Of a stretch of 64,000 bases of DNA, positions 35,926-45,044 are shown piece after piece. Origin of the DNA: Bacillota bacterium (GTDB lineage Bacteria > Bacillota > Clostridia > Acetivibrionales > DTU013); contig JAEYOP010000020.1 of assembly GCA_023411575.1 (NCBI GenBank), forward strand, positions 203,418 through 267,417, read 5' to 3'. Each line of letters begins with the position of its first letter. Position 1 is the first letter of the stretch. The translations under genes were made by a program, and so were the position numbers. A model generated the notes under the pieces. That model had not been told where the DNA came from. It saw nothing but the letters and a program-made list of their open reading frames with translations, and did not search any database.

Positions 35926-36688
35926 CCAAATTTCTCCTCTCTTGTCCCAGCAAAATCGATTATAGCATTTTGAATCCTCCTTTTCAAACGGTGTATTTTT
36001 ATGCCTGATTTCCTACACGGATTCTACATTTTTTGCTCTTGGACACCGGCTTGATTCGATCGAACCGGAATCCCTTTCCCTCACCTGAGTATAAGATGTA
36101 CCGTACCGGGACAAAGCGCCTGTTCTGCTGTTTGCTGCTGAAACAATGTACCGGTCTCTCTATCCCGTCTCCTCCTTCTGCTTCCTCATCTCACCTGCCT
36201 ATCCCATTGCCCTGCCTCGTCTCGCTTCCTCATCCTGCCTCACGGTCCCATCTCCCCGCCCTGTCCTTCCTCCTCAATCCTCCTCAGCCGTCCCTCCGAA
36301 GGAGTAAAATAAATTAGCAAGCTATCGTACTATTAGAATGTATAAATATACATTTTATGTAACCCATTGAAAAGGGGTTTAATTGTTGATAGTATATATA
36401 TATTGTAATCAGGTGAATTACATTATTTGGGAAAGGCCCCTGGCGTGGTTTTTCACAGAAGACGGCAATGTTGCCTTTTATGGATAATTATACCTGATTT
36501 TTTGTTGGTTGGATTTCCGGAAGCAGCAGGCAGGAAATTGAAATAATTGGATGGGCTTTAGAGACGCTTTCCATTGCATTTTACCGGATATTGCGGTATT
36601 ATGTTAACTGATTTATTGGTGTTTTAATCGCAGCAATGCGGATAAATATTATACTGAAAAAGTTTTACATTTTAAGGGGTGTGTTTTT
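35926..36688. other. 760-base intergenic region with a pyrimidine-rich tract
   Basis: No gene that I can support. From about 36150 to 36300 the plus strand is strikingly C/T-rich and made of short near-repeats of ctcctt, ctgcct and catc type; the frame open across it (36033-36317) encodes only Pro/Ser/Leu low complexity and has no ribosome binding site. After 36300 the DNA turns AT-rich. A small hairpin ggcaa-tg-ttgcc followed by TTTT lies near 36465-36480. The opp promoter should be in the last part but no clear -35/-10 was found. Confidence 0.6.
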
Positions 36689-37609
36689 TTGGGCGTATAT
36701 ATACTCAAGAGGTTTGGTTATTCGGTACTGACGCTGTTTATCATAATAACAGTGACCTTCTTCCTGATGAGGTCCATACCCGGAAGCATCTATACGAAGG
36801 ACAAACCGCTTCCGCCAAAAATCGTGGAGAACATCAAAGCCAAATATGGGCTTGACAAGCCATTGTTCCAGCAATATCTGAAAACCCTCGGCAACGTGGT
36901 GCGGCTGGACTTCGGAATGTCCATGCAAAGCGAGGGCAGAAAGGTCAACGACATCATAGCGGAGCAGTTTCCCAATTCGGCAAAGCTGGGCCTTTTCGCC
37001 ATCTTCCTCTGCCTGATCCTCGGAATTCCCCTGGGAATCATTTCCGCGCTGAAAAACGGGAAATGGCAGGATAACGGCGCAATGATCCTGGCGACCCTGG
37101 GCGTCACCATACCGAGCTTTGTGGTGGCGACGCTGGGGCAGTATCTGTTTTCCGTCAAATTCAAAATTTTCCCGGTCATGGGGTTTAAAACACTGGCCCA
37201 TGCCGTTCTGCCGGGTATAGCCCTTTCCTTCTTCCCGTTGGCCTTCATCGCAAGGCTTGTCCGTTCCAGCATGCTGGAAACACTGGAGCAGGATTACATC
37301 CGGACGGCGAGGGCAAAAGGCCTGACCGAGCAGATGGTCGTCCTGAAGCATGCTTTGAAAAACTCCCTGATTCCTGTGGTAACATACCTTGGTCCGTTAA
37401 TCGCTTCCATCCTTACAGGCAGCTTCGTGGTGGAAAGGATCTTCAATATACCCGGACTTGGCAGGTACTACATCAGCAGCATATCCAACAGGGACTACAC
37501 CGTCATAATGGGGTTGACGATCTTTTTTGCAGCGTTTGTCATATTGATGAATTTCCTGGTCGATATTGTCTATGGCGCCATCGATCCCAGGATCAAAATT
37601 AGAAAGTAG
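36689..37609 (+). CDS. oppB: Oligopeptide ABC transporter permease
   Basis: 306 residues from a TTG (GGGG 9 bases upstream); no ATG/GTG fits better. ILKRFGYSVLTLFIIITVTFFLMRSIPG is the OppB/DppB first helix, and the EAA loop region IRTARAKGLTEQMVVLKHALKNSLIPVVT contacts the ATPases. Six membrane helices, length normal. Forms the membrane channel with OppC; the complex imports peptides delivered by the lipoprotein encoded at 40714. First of five genes closely spaced on one strand. Confidence 0.93.
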   Translation: MGVYILKRFGYSVLTLFIIITVTFFLMRSIPGSIYTKDKPLPPKIVENIKAKYGLDKPLFQQYLKTLGNVVRLDFGMSMQSEGRKVNDIIAEQFPNSAKLGLFAIFLCLILGIPLGIISALKNGKWQDNGAMILATLGVTIPSFVVATLGQYLFSVKFKIFPVMGFKTLAHAVLPGIALSFFPLAFIARLVRSSMLETLEQDYIRTARAKGLTEQMVVLKHALKNSLIPVVTYLGPLIASILTGSFVVERIFNIPGLGRYYISSISNRDYTVIMGLTIFFAAFVILMNFLVDIVYGAIDPRIKIRK

Positions 37610-37619
37610 GGGTGCGCGC

Positions 37620-38591
37620 ATGCAGTTTTCCAGTGAGCTTTTCAGACCATTAAATAGAGCGGCCATGACGGAAGCGGTCAGTACCAGACCGAGCCTGACG
37701 TACTGGCAGGATGTCTGGCGCAGGCTGAGAAAGAACAAGGTCGCCATGATCAGCCTTATAGGAATCCTTATCATCCTTGCTCTCGCCATTCTGGGACCTA
37801 TGCTCAGTCCCTACAGCTACTCCGACCAGATCCGCGGTTCGGAGGATTTGAAGCCGTGCTGGCAGCATCCGCTCGGCACGGACCATCTGGGCCGGGATAT
37901 GCTGGTTCGCATTCTTTACGGCGCCAGGATATCCCTTAGCATCGGCATCGTCGCGGCATTGGTCAACCTGGTCATCGGCGTTTTGTACGGCGGTATTTCC
38001 GGGTTTATCGGCGGCAAGGTCGATACGGTCATGATGAGAATCATCGATATCATATACGGCGTGCCGGCCATGCTTTACATCATCCTCCTGGCTGTCGTCC
38101 TCAAGCCTACGCTGACGGAGCTGTTCAAGCTTCCGTTTATGGAATTTTTCAAGGCTGCCGGCGCAGGACTTGTCAGTATGTATATCGCGCTGGCCCTGAC
38201 CTATTGGATCACCACGGCCAGGATCGTCAGGGGACAGATCCTCAGCCTTAAGGAGCAGGAATACGTTACCGCGGCAAAAACCCTTGGCGCGGGCAGCGCG
38301 CGGATTCTGCTCCGGCATCTGGTTCCCAACTGCATCGGTCCGATTGTTGTAACGACGATGCTTATGATTCCGGATGCGATTTTCACGGAATCCTTCCTCA
38401 GCTTTATCGGTCTGGGCGTTGACGCTCCCGTGCCGAGTTGGGGCAGCCTTGCGTCGGAAGCTTTGGGCGGAATAAGGTCCTACTTTTACCTGCTGCTTTC
38501 ACCGTCCCTGGCCATCTGTATTACCATGCTGGCGTTCAATCTGTTCGGAGACGGCCTGAGAGACGCCCTTGATCCCAGAATGAGAAAGTAA
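37620..38591 (+). CDS. oppC: Oligopeptide ABC transporter permease
   Basis: 323 residues from ATG 37620 (AGGGGTG 7 bases upstream); a longer frame from 37566 would overlap oppB and lacks a ribosome binding site. N-terminal OppC_N helix (RLRKNKVAMISLIGILIILALAIL), LGTDHLGRDMLVRILYGARIS, and the EAA loop VTAAKTLGAGSARILLRHLVPNCI. Partner of OppB, 10 bases downstream of it. Confidence 0.94.
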   Translation: MQFSSELFRPLNRAAMTEAVSTRPSLTYWQDVWRRLRKNKVAMISLIGILIILALAILGPMLSPYSYSDQIRGSEDLKPCWQHPLGTDHLGRDMLVRILYGARISLSIGIVAALVNLVIGVLYGGISGFIGGKVDTVMMRIIDIIYGVPAMLYIILLAVVLKPTLTELFKLPFMEFFKAAGAGLVSMYIALALTYWITTARIVRGQILSLKEQEYVTAAKTLGAGSARILLRHLVPNCIGPIVVTTMLMIPDAIFTESFLSFIGLGVDAPVPSWGSLASEALGGIRSYFYLLLSPSLAICITMLAFNLFGDGLRDALDPRMRK

Positions 38592-38600
38592 GAGGGTACG

Positions 38601-39593
38601 ATGATGACAAACAAACTTCTTGAAATAAAAAATCTTCAAACGAAATTCAGCACCTATGCCGGTACCGTTTCAGCCATAAACGATGTGTCCATCTCCATAG
38701 GATACGGGGAGGCGGTCGGTATTGTGGGCGAATCCGGAAGCGGCAAGAGCGTCACCATGCTTTCCGTCATGAGGCTGCTCTCGGAAAACGGCAAGGTCGC
38801 CGCTGGCGAAATCCTTTTTGACGGCAGGGACATGTCCGGCCTCAAGGAAAGGGAAATCCAGGCGATCCGCGGCAGCGAGATCGGAATGATCTTCCAGGAC
38901 CCGATGACCTCCCTGAATCCGGTCTTCACCATAGGCAATCAGCTCATGGAAGCGATCATGAGACACAATAGAAGGATGCCCCGGAAGCAGGCCCAGGAAA
39001 AGGCCATCGACATGATGAAGCTGGTGGGCATTCCCAGCCCGGAAAAGCGCTTCCACCAGTATCCCCACGAGTTCAGCGGCGGCATGCGCCAGAGGGTGAT
39101 GATCGCAATGGCCCTTTCCTGCGAACCCAAGCTGCTGATCGCGGACGAACCGACGACGGCGCTGGATGTGACCATACAGGCGCAGATTATGGAATTGATG
39201 AAGGATCTGAAGGAAAAGATAAACATGTCCATCATTCTGATCACCCATGACCTGGGTCTTGTTGCAGACATCTGCGAAAGAGTCATCGTCATGTACGGCG
39301 GAACGCTGGTCGAGCAGGGAACCGTGGACGATATCTTCTATGAACCGAAGCATCCCTACACCGTCGGGCTTTTGAACAGCATTCCGCGGATGAACATGGG
39401 GAAGGAACGACTGAAGCCGGTCGAAGGAACGCCGCCGGACATGATCCGTCCCCCCGAGGGCTGCCCGTTCACGGCCAGATGCCCTCATGCCATGGAGATA
39501 TGCAGCCTGCACAAACCGCAGTACCAGAGGGTGACGGAAGGGCACGGGGCGGCTTGCTGGCTCCTCTACAAACAGGAAGGCGGCGATAAATAA
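38601..39593 (+). CDS. oppD: Oligopeptide ABC transporter ATPase
   Basis: 330 residues. Walker A GESGSGKSV, signature SGGMRQRVMIAMAL, Walker B LLIADEPTTALD, and the OppD/F C-terminal domain with cysteines (EGCPFTARCPHAMEICS) that may hold an Fe-S cluster in this family. Start at ATG 38601 with GAGGG upstream; the ATG three bases later is equally possible. Its stop TAA shares a base with the oppF ATG. Confidence 0.95.
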   Translation: MMTNKLLEIKNLQTKFSTYAGTVSAINDVSISIGYGEAVGIVGESGSGKSVTMLSVMRLLSENGKVAAGEILFDGRDMSGLKEREIQAIRGSEIGMIFQDPMTSLNPVFTIGNQLMEAIMRHNRRMPRKQAQEKAIDMMKLVGIPSPEKRFHQYPHEFSGGMRQRVMIAMALSCEPKLLIADEPTTALDVTIQAQIMELMKDLKEKINMSIILITHDLGLVADICERVIVMYGGTLVEQGTVDDIFYEPKHPYTVGLLNSIPRMNMGKERLKPVEGTPPDMIRPPEGCPFTARCPHAMEICSLHKPQYQRVTEGHGAACWLLYKQEGGDK

Positions 39594-40567
39594 TGGGACA
39601 GAAAACGGAAGTCATGCTGGAAGTCAAAAACCTGACCAAATTTTTCAACGCCAGCTCCGGCGTATTCGGGAGCAGCCAGACGGTCGTCAAGGCGGTTGAC
39701 AATGTCAGCTTCAAGATAAATAAGGGCGAGACGCTGGGCCTTGTCGGCGAAAGCGGCTGCGGCAAAACGACCACCGGAAGGACGATCATTCGGTTATATG
39801 AGCCGACCTCCGGGAATATTATTTTTAACGGGCAGGACATCACCAGAATCGATATGAAGCCGGTCCGCAAAAAAATGCAGATGATCTTTCAGGATCCGTA
39901 TGCCTCCCTGAACCCGAGAATGACCGTAAGCGACATTGTCGGCGAAGCCTTGGACATACACAAGCTGGCAAAAGGGGAGGAGCGGAAGGAACGCATATTC
40001 CAGCTCCTTTCCATGGTGGGCCTGAACAGGGAGCATGCGAACCGGTACCCGCACGAATTCAGCGGCGGGCAGCGGCAGAGAATCGGGATCGCGAGGGCTC
40101 TGGCGGTGCAGCCGGAATTGATCATCTGCGATGAGCCTATATCGGCCCTTGACGTATCCATACAGGCGCAGATCGTAAACATGCTGGAGGACCTGCAAAA
40201 GGAACTCGGCCTGACGTATTTGTTCATAGCCCATGACTTGTCGATGGTGAAGCATATCAGCGACAATGTCGGCGTAATGTACCTCGGTAAACTGATCGAA
40301 CTGGCCGGAAGGGATGAGCTGTATGAGAATCCGGCCCATCCGTATACAAAGGCGCTGCTGTCCGCGGTACCCGTAGCCGATCCGAAGGCCAGCAGGGCAA
40401 AGAGCAGGATCATCCTGGAAGGGGATGTTCCCAGTCCGATCAATCCTCCGTCCGGCTGCCGGTTCAGGACCAGGTGCGCCTATGCCATGCCCAAGTGCGC
40501 CGAAATCGAGCCCGAACTCAAGGAAATCGCCCCTGGCCACATGTGTGCGTGCCATCTCAACGACTGA
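39593..40567 (+). CDS. oppF: Oligopeptide ABC transporter ATPase
   Basis: 324 residues: Walker A GESGCGKTT, Q-loop MIFQDPYASLNPRM, signature SGGQRQRIGIARAL, Walker B IICDEPISALD, and the cysteine-rich C-terminus SGCRFRTRCAYAMPKCAE. Begins on the last base of oppD, so the two ATPase subunits are made in coupled, equal amounts. Second half of the heterodimeric motor. Confidence 0.95.
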   Translation: MGQKTEVMLEVKNLTKFFNASSGVFGSSQTVVKAVDNVSFKINKGETLGLVGESGCGKTTTGRTIIRLYEPTSGNIIFNGQDITRIDMKPVRKKMQMIFQDPYASLNPRMTVSDIVGEALDIHKLAKGEERKERIFQLLSMVGLNREHANRYPHEFSGGQRQRIGIARALAVQPELIICDEPISALDVSIQAQIVNMLEDLQKELGLTYLFIAHDLSMVKHISDNVGVMYLGKLIELAGRDELYENPAHPYTKALLSAVPVADPKASRAKSRIILEGDVPSPINPPSGCRFRTRCAYAMPKCAEIEPELKEIAPGHMCACHLND

Positions 40568-40608
40568 TCCAATCCGGCCCTTATTACAAAAGCAGGCTTG
40601 TTCCGACA

Positions 40609-40679
40609 TAGAACAGGTTTAGAACAGGTTGATTCGGGGGATAGATATACCTGGATATAAACGGCGGAAATCCGTTTAT
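40609..40679 (+). promoter_or_regulatory. Tandem 11-bp repeat and hairpin before oppA
   Basis: TAGAACAGGTT occurs twice head to tail (40609-40619, 40620-40630). It is followed at 40657-40679 by a perfect 8-bp stem, ataaacgg / ccgtttat, with a seven-base loop and no T run. Such a hairpin between oppF and oppA could slow mRNA decay and raise binding-protein levels; the direct repeats could be a regulator site. Both roles are inference. Confidence 0.45.
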
Positions 40680-40713
40680 GATAATCATATTCTATAGAAT
40701 GGAGGAAAGTAAT

Positions 40714-42396
40714 ATGCTAAAGAAAGTTTTATCGGCAGTGCTGGCGCTTATCATGCTGGTCGGAATCATGGCAGGCTGCGGTCAGTCTGCTACGCCCGGC
40801 AACGAGAGCACCGCGGCAGTGAGCACGAACCCCTCTGAAACCAGTGCGGCGGCTCCTGCCAAGACAAGCTCCAGGGACAATGTCACATTGGTGGTCGGCT
40901 CAGAACCGGCAACGCTGGACCCGGGTTCCAACAACTCAGCCGACGGCGGTACTTATATCCTGCACCTCTTTGAAGGACTTACCAGACAGGACGTGAACGG
41001 AAAGACCATTCCCGGCATAGCAGAATCCTGGAATATTTCGACCGACGGCCTCAAGTACACCTTCCACCTGAGGGATGCGAAATGGTCCGACGGACAGCCT
41101 GTCAAGGCATCCGATTTCGAATATGCCTGGAAGAGGGCCCTCAGCCCCGAACTGGCATCGGAATACGCTTATCAGGTATGGTATCTCAAGAACGGATACG
41201 AATATAACACCGGCAAGGCAAAAGCGGAAGATGTAGGTGTCAAGGCCACCGACGACAAGACTCTTGAAGTCGAGCTCGCAGCACCCACTTCATACTTCCT
41301 TGAACTCTGCCGTTTCCCGACTTACATGCCTGTAAGGAAGGATGTCGTAGAAGCAGCTCCGACGGATTGGTTCACAAAACCGGAAACGCTCATCGGCGAC
41401 GGCGCTTACAAGATGAAGAGCTGGGAGCATAGTTCACAGCTTGTATTTGAAAAGAACGATGCGTACTGGGATGCGGCAAATACCGGATTTATCAAGACGC
41501 TTACATGGACGCTCCTTGAAGATGAAGCTGCTGCTCTCAGCGGTTTTGAAGCCGGCGAAATCGACATCGTTGACCAGCTGGTACCCCAGGCGGAGATCCA
41601 GAATCTTGTCGCCGACGGCAAGTGCAAGATCCATGATCTGCTCGGCACCTACTATATTTACTTAAATAACTCCAGGGCGCCCTTCGACAACCCGAAAGTC
41701 AGGCTGGCCCTCTCCCTCGCCATCGACAGGCAGTATATCGTTGACAAGGTTTCCAGAGGCGGACAGCTTCCGGCTACGGGCATCGTACCTTATAAAGTGC
41801 CGGATGCGGATTCCAGCACCGATTTCAGAACAAAAGGCGGGGAACTGCTTCCCAAGACGGCGGACATAGCAAAAGCGAAACAGTTGCTTGCAGAAGCGGG
41901 CTACCCGGATGGAAAGGGCTTCCCGGAGGTTGAAATGTACTACAACACCATGAGCGGCCACAAAGCCATCATGGAAGCTGTAACGGAAATGTGGAAGACG
42001 AATCTCGGAATCACTTCCTTCAAGACTCCGAACATGGAGTGGAAGGTTCTGCAGGAAAAAGTTAACTCCGGCGATTTCTGGATTGCAAGAATGGGCTGGA
42101 TCGGGGATTACGTCGATCCGATGACCTTCTTCGACATGTTCATTTCCGATTCGAGCCAGAATCAGGTGAAATTCAACAATGCCGAGTACGACAAGCTGAT
42201 CCTTGCAGCAAAGAATTCCAACGATCAGGCGCTCAGAATGGACAACATGCACAAGGCGGAGAAAATCTTTGTAGATGAAACCGGTGCGATTCCGCTGTAC
42301 TTCTATGTTGCCCCGATGCTCGAAAATCCTGCGATCAAGGATTGGAGATTCGACCCGATGGCGTTCCTGTTCATGCAGTATGCTTACGTTGAATAA
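40714..42396 (+). CDS. oppA: Oligopeptide-binding lipoprotein
   Basis: 560 residues from ATG 40714, with GGAGGAAA 8 bases upstream (an upstream in-frame ATG at 40678 falls in the hairpin). Signal peptide with lipobox GIMAGC, so it is lipid-anchored outside the membrane. SBP family 5: VVGSEPATLDPGSNNSADGGT, LFEGLTRQD, TFHLRDAKWSDGQPVKASDF, VRLALSLAIDRQYI. The Ser/Ala/Thr linker after the Cys is typical. Placed last in the operon, unlike many opp operons where it is first. Confidence 0.94.
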   Translation: MLKKVLSAVLALIMLVGIMAGCGQSATPGNESTAAVSTNPSETSAAAPAKTSSRDNVTLVVGSEPATLDPGSNNSADGGTYILHLFEGLTRQDVNGKTIPGIAESWNISTDGLKYTFHLRDAKWSDGQPVKASDFEYAWKRALSPELASEYAYQVWYLKNGYEYNTGKAKAEDVGVKATDDKTLEVELAAPTSYFLELCRFPTYMPVRKDVVEAAPTDWFTKPETLIGDGAYKMKSWEHSSQLVFEKNDAYWDAANTGFIKTLTWTLLEDEAAALSGFEAGEIDIVDQLVPQAEIQNLVADGKCKIHDLLGTYYIYLNNSRAPFDNPKVRLALSLAIDRQYIVDKVSRGGQLPATGIVPYKVPDADSSTDFRTKGGELLPKTADIAKAKQLLAEAGYPDGKGFPEVEMYYNTMSGHKAIMEAVTEMWKTNLGITSFKTPNMEWKVLQEKVNSGDFWIARMGWIGDYVDPMTFFDMFISDSSQNQVKFNNAEYDKLILAAKNSNDQALRMDNMHKAEKIFVDETGAIPLYFYVAPMLENPAIKDWRFDPMAFLFMQYAYVE

Positions 42397-42453
42397 GCTC
42401 GTGCAGGACTGGATTTGCCAAGCTTGAACAGCTTAAACAGTATAAAAACATTA

Positions 42454-42487
42454 AAATCCCGGAGGAGTTCTTCTTCCGGGATTTTTT
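42454..42487 (+). terminator. Terminator of the opp operon
   Basis: aaatcccgga / tccgggattt arms (42454-42463 and 42475-42484), extended inward by three weaker pairs, followed by TTT. It begins 58 bases after the oppA stop and separates it from the convergent LexA-like gene. Confidence 0.85.
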
Positions 42488-42645
42488 GCCGTATGGGAGG
42501 CCCGTGCGTTCTTGGCAGTGCCGGTACAGTTCACACGGGCAGGTATGGTTTTACGGGATTTTATGTAACCTGCTTGAAGAAAACGCAAAAAAGCCTGCTA
42601 TCCTCTCTGATAACAGGCTTTTCAAGCGATTATGCAATTTGGGCT

Positions 42646-43296
42646 TCAATTTCCGTCCGAATAGAATTTTGTATACCGTCCGTCCACTCTGCCGATGATT
42701 TTTACTTCCTCCGGGGTGAAGTTTTCCTTCGGAATAATGCTGGAATCCGCTTTCAAGGTAATCGTGCCGTTTTCCTCGGGATGGTAATAACGGACCAGGG
42801 ATCTGGTGTCGTAAAAAGCCAGCGCCACGTCGCCGGGCTTCAAATCGGCGGACATGTTGACCAGCAGCGTATCCGTAGGCTTGATGCCGCTCTCCGCAAG
42901 GCTGTCGTCCGGGCAGTCGATCATCAGGTAATTGCCGTTTTCCGAGATCATAAAGGGAGAGACCGGATGGTATTTTTCTATGTTATAAATATTCAGCAGA
43001 TCATCCACATTTCTTTTGCTTATTTTCTTGATTTCCGGGATGTAAACCGCGCTTGCATACAGTTGATTATCCTCCGATACAAGCTGTATGGACCTGGCGG
43101 CACCCAGCTGACGCTTTATGACCCCCTTCTGCTCAAGCCGGTTCAGAATTCCCTGGACGGCGCCCGGGGTCTTCTCTCCGACCATCTCGCCGATTTCGCG
43201 GACCGTAGGGGGGATTCCCTTCAACTTAATGTAGGTTTCAATTACGGAGTATACTTTTTTCTGCTTAGCTGTTAAACTGCTGAAGTTCACCGACAT
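42646..43296 (-). CDS. LexA-like repressor with an inactivated peptidase domain
   Basis: 216 residues. The winged helix is LexA-type (PPTVREIGEMVGEKTPGAVQGILNRLEQKGVIKR, residues 29-62). The C-terminal S24 domain keeps the nucleophile position (DDSLAESG, Ser132) but the Lys that activates it (VKRF/Y in LexA) is Val168 in SLVRYY, and there is no Ala-Gly cleavage site in the linker (ASAVYIPEI). So RecA-stimulated self-cleavage should not occur. It is therefore unlikely to be the SOS repressor. It runs divergently from the iadA-cphB-cphA cluster with a 236-base gap holding an inverted repeat, which suggests it controls itself and that cluster. Confidence 0.8.
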   Translation of the reverse strand: MSVNFSSLTAKQKKVYSVIETYIKLKGIPPTVREIGEMVGEKTPGAVQGILNRLEQKGVIKRQLGAARSIQLVSEDNQLYASAVYIPEIKKISKRNVDDLLNIYNIEKYHPVSPFMISENGNYLMIDCPDDSLAESGIKPTDTLLVNMSADLKPGDVALAFYDTRSLVRYYHPEENGTITLKADSSIIPKENFTPEEVKIIGRVDGRYTKFYSDGN

Positions 43297-43362
43297 CTTA
43301 TCACCCTTCGTTGTTTTTTACTTTACATAAAGCATCACGTAATAGTTTAACAGACTTGTTTC

Positions 43363-43379
43363 ATTTAATCAAATTAAAT
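43363..43379. promoter_or_regulatory. Inverted repeat, candidate operator of the LexA-like repressor
   Basis: ATTTAAT-CAA-ATTAAAT is a perfect 7-bp inverted repeat located 67 bases upstream of the LexA-like start and between the two divergent genes. It does not match the Firmicutes SOS box (CGAAC...GTTCG type). An AT-rich dyad can arise by chance, so the assignment is tentative. Confidence 0.4.
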
Positions 43380-43532
43380 AATAACAGTATTGGCAAATTA
43401 GGACATGTAGCAGGCGCTGTATGGCTGTAAACGCTTACATACTGCCGCTTTCTGTGTATAGCAGCGTTTTTGGGGGGAAGAATATTTTCGAATAGATGGT
43501 GTGCAAAAAAAGAGATTTGGGTCGAGGAAAGC

Positions 43533-44669
43533 ATGTTCAAACTGTTAAAGAATGTGGAGTGTTATGCGCCGGAATATCTTGGGAAACAGGATATTCTTAT
43601 TGTTCTGGATAAAATCGCGGGGATTTTCCCTTCCTTCCGCCCGGAGCAGCTGTACCAGGTCGATGTGATCGACTGCCGGGACAAAATAGCATGCCCGGGG
43701 TTTATAGACGCCCATGTCCATATTTCCGGCGGCGGAGGGGAGGACGGTCCCCAAAGCATAATAGGGCCCATTGATGTCAACGCCCTGATTGCCGCCGGCA
43801 TCACGACCGTGGTCGGGCTTCTGGGAGCGGACCCGGTGGCGAAGAGCCCCGAAGGACTGCTGATGAAGGCCCGCGCCCTGGAGGCGCAGGGCCTGAGCAC
43901 CTTTATTTACTCCGGCCATTACGGCGTTCCGCCCGTAACCTTGACCGGACGGATATTGACGGACGTGGCGCTGGTCGACAAGGTGATCGGAGCGGGCGAG
44001 ATCGCCCTTTCGGACCACCGGTCCTCCATGCCCTCCCTGCAGGAGCTTATGAACCTGGCCTATGAGGCACACATGGGAGGGATGCTCGGGGGAAAAGCAG
44101 GTCTGGTGCACTTCCACCTGGGGAACGGGAAGGAAGGGCTTGGTCCCCTCCTGGAGCTGGTGGAGGAATCCGAATATCCGGTTTCCATGTTTGTTCCGAC
44201 CCATGTGAACCGGAACCGGTCCTTATTCAAACAGGCGCTCCACTATCGGGCAAGCGGGGGGAATATCGACCTTACGGCGGGCACGAGCACGGGGGAGGGC
44301 TACAGCGTCCCGGAGTGCCTGAAGCAGTTGGCAGACAGCGGATCGGGCCTGGAAAGGGTGACCGTCACCTCGGACGGGAATGGAAGCGGGGCCGGAGCGT
44401 CGGGGAAGGAAGTGGGAGACGTAAAGGCCCTTTTCGAGGATATCAGAACCACCGTCCAGCAATACCGGCTGCCGCTGGAGGAGGCGCTAAAGCCCGTCAC
44501 GGTCAACGCTGCGCATGTGTTGAAGCTGGATGGTCGGAAGGGCAGACTGGCCGCCGGCTTTGACGCGGATATTGCCGTGCTGGACGGAGCTTCCCTCCGC
44601 CTCGAAAAGCTTTTTGCCGGAGGCCGCCAGTTGCTGGACGGCGGATTGCCGGTACCGGGGGAAAAATAA
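43533..44669 (+). CDS. iadA: Isoaspartyl dipeptidase
   Basis: 378 residues from ATG 43533 (GAGGAAA 5 bases upstream); the longer frame from 43470 has no such signal. Amidohydrolase fold: GFIDAHVHISGGGGEDGP (HxH metal site), GITTVVGLLGAD, FHLGNGKEGL, PTHVNRN, TVTSDGNGSGAGASGK (Asp metal/catalytic), and the C-terminal composite-sheet ending. Hydrolyses beta-aspartyl dipeptides; with the two genes downstream it would finish breakdown of cyanophycin by splitting beta-Asp-Arg into Asp and Arg. Confidence 0.93.
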   Translation: MFKLLKNVECYAPEYLGKQDILIVLDKIAGIFPSFRPEQLYQVDVIDCRDKIACPGFIDAHVHISGGGGEDGPQSIIGPIDVNALIAAGITTVVGLLGADPVAKSPEGLLMKARALEAQGLSTFIYSGHYGVPPVTLTGRILTDVALVDKVIGAGEIALSDHRSSMPSLQELMNLAYEAHMGGMLGGKAGLVHFHLGNGKEGLGPLLELVEESEYPVSMFVPTHVNRNRSLFKQALHYRASGGNIDLTAGTSTGEGYSVPECLKQLADSGSGLERVTVTSDGNGSGAGASGKEVGDVKALFEDIRTTVQQYRLPLEEALKPVTVNAAHVLKLDGRKGRLAAGFDADIAVLDGASLRLEKLFAGGRQLLDGGLPVPGEK

Positions 44670-44735
44670 TCGGGCGTATACTGCCCGTTCTTATAGGAAA
44701 CAAATATAGGGGAAACAAAAATTTGAGGTGATCGA

Positions 44736-45011
44736 ATGGATGAAATCAATCGAAATGGAAGCATCAGCAGGGTTGCCGGCAAGCCTACGGTGATTTATCT
44801 CGTGATCGGCTGGATCGCCGCCGTCGCTTCGCTGGTCCGGTTCCCCTTCGTCTTCGGGCTTGTGGGCGTTATCATGGGGATTATAGCGAACAAAAACGGA
44901 AGCAGGGCCGCCATGCCGCTTATCATCGGGAGCATCCTCCTGATGGCGGTAGGGCTGATTTTCAGCGGAGTGTTTTACAACTATCTGCGGCATGCGCTGG
45001 GCATGGTCTAA
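44736..45011 (+). CDS. Small membrane protein, DUF4190-like
   Basis: 91 residues with a polar start and two or three hydrophobic helices (VIYLVIGWIAAVASLVRFPFVFGLVGVIMGIIA; PLIIGSILLMAVGLIFSGVFY) joined by NKNGSRAA. This matches the small DUF4190 type of membrane proteins, function unknown. GAGGTGAT upstream. Sandwiched between iadA and cyanophycinase on one strand, 66 and about 30 bases away, so probably co-transcribed. Confidence 0.75.
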   Translation: MDEINRNGSISRVAGKPTVIYLVIGWIAAVASLVRFPFVFGLVGVIMGIIANKNGSRAAMPLIIGSILLMAVGLIFSGVFYNYLRHALGMV

Positions 45012-45044
45012 GGCCGGCGCGGATTTGGGGGCGTGGTGAGCCGT

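Noticed and set aside
36033..36317. 94-codon frame across the pyrimidine-rich tract
   Set aside because: Pro/Ser/Leu low complexity, no Shine-Dalgarno, and simply reflects the C/T repeats.
38670..39545. Long minus-strand frame opposite oppD, and similar ones opposite oppF, leuC, iadA and holB
   Set aside because: Each lies fully over a clear family member, lacks start signals and has His/Arg-rich composition typical of antisense reading.
42646..43296. Naming this gene lexA
   Set aside because: The HTH fits but the catalytic Lys and the cleavage site are missing, so the standard name would mislead.
43297..43532. SOS box upstream of the LexA-like gene
   Set aside because: No CGAAC-N4-GTTCG type sequence is present; only an AT-rich dyad, which agrees with the gene not being an SOS repressor.
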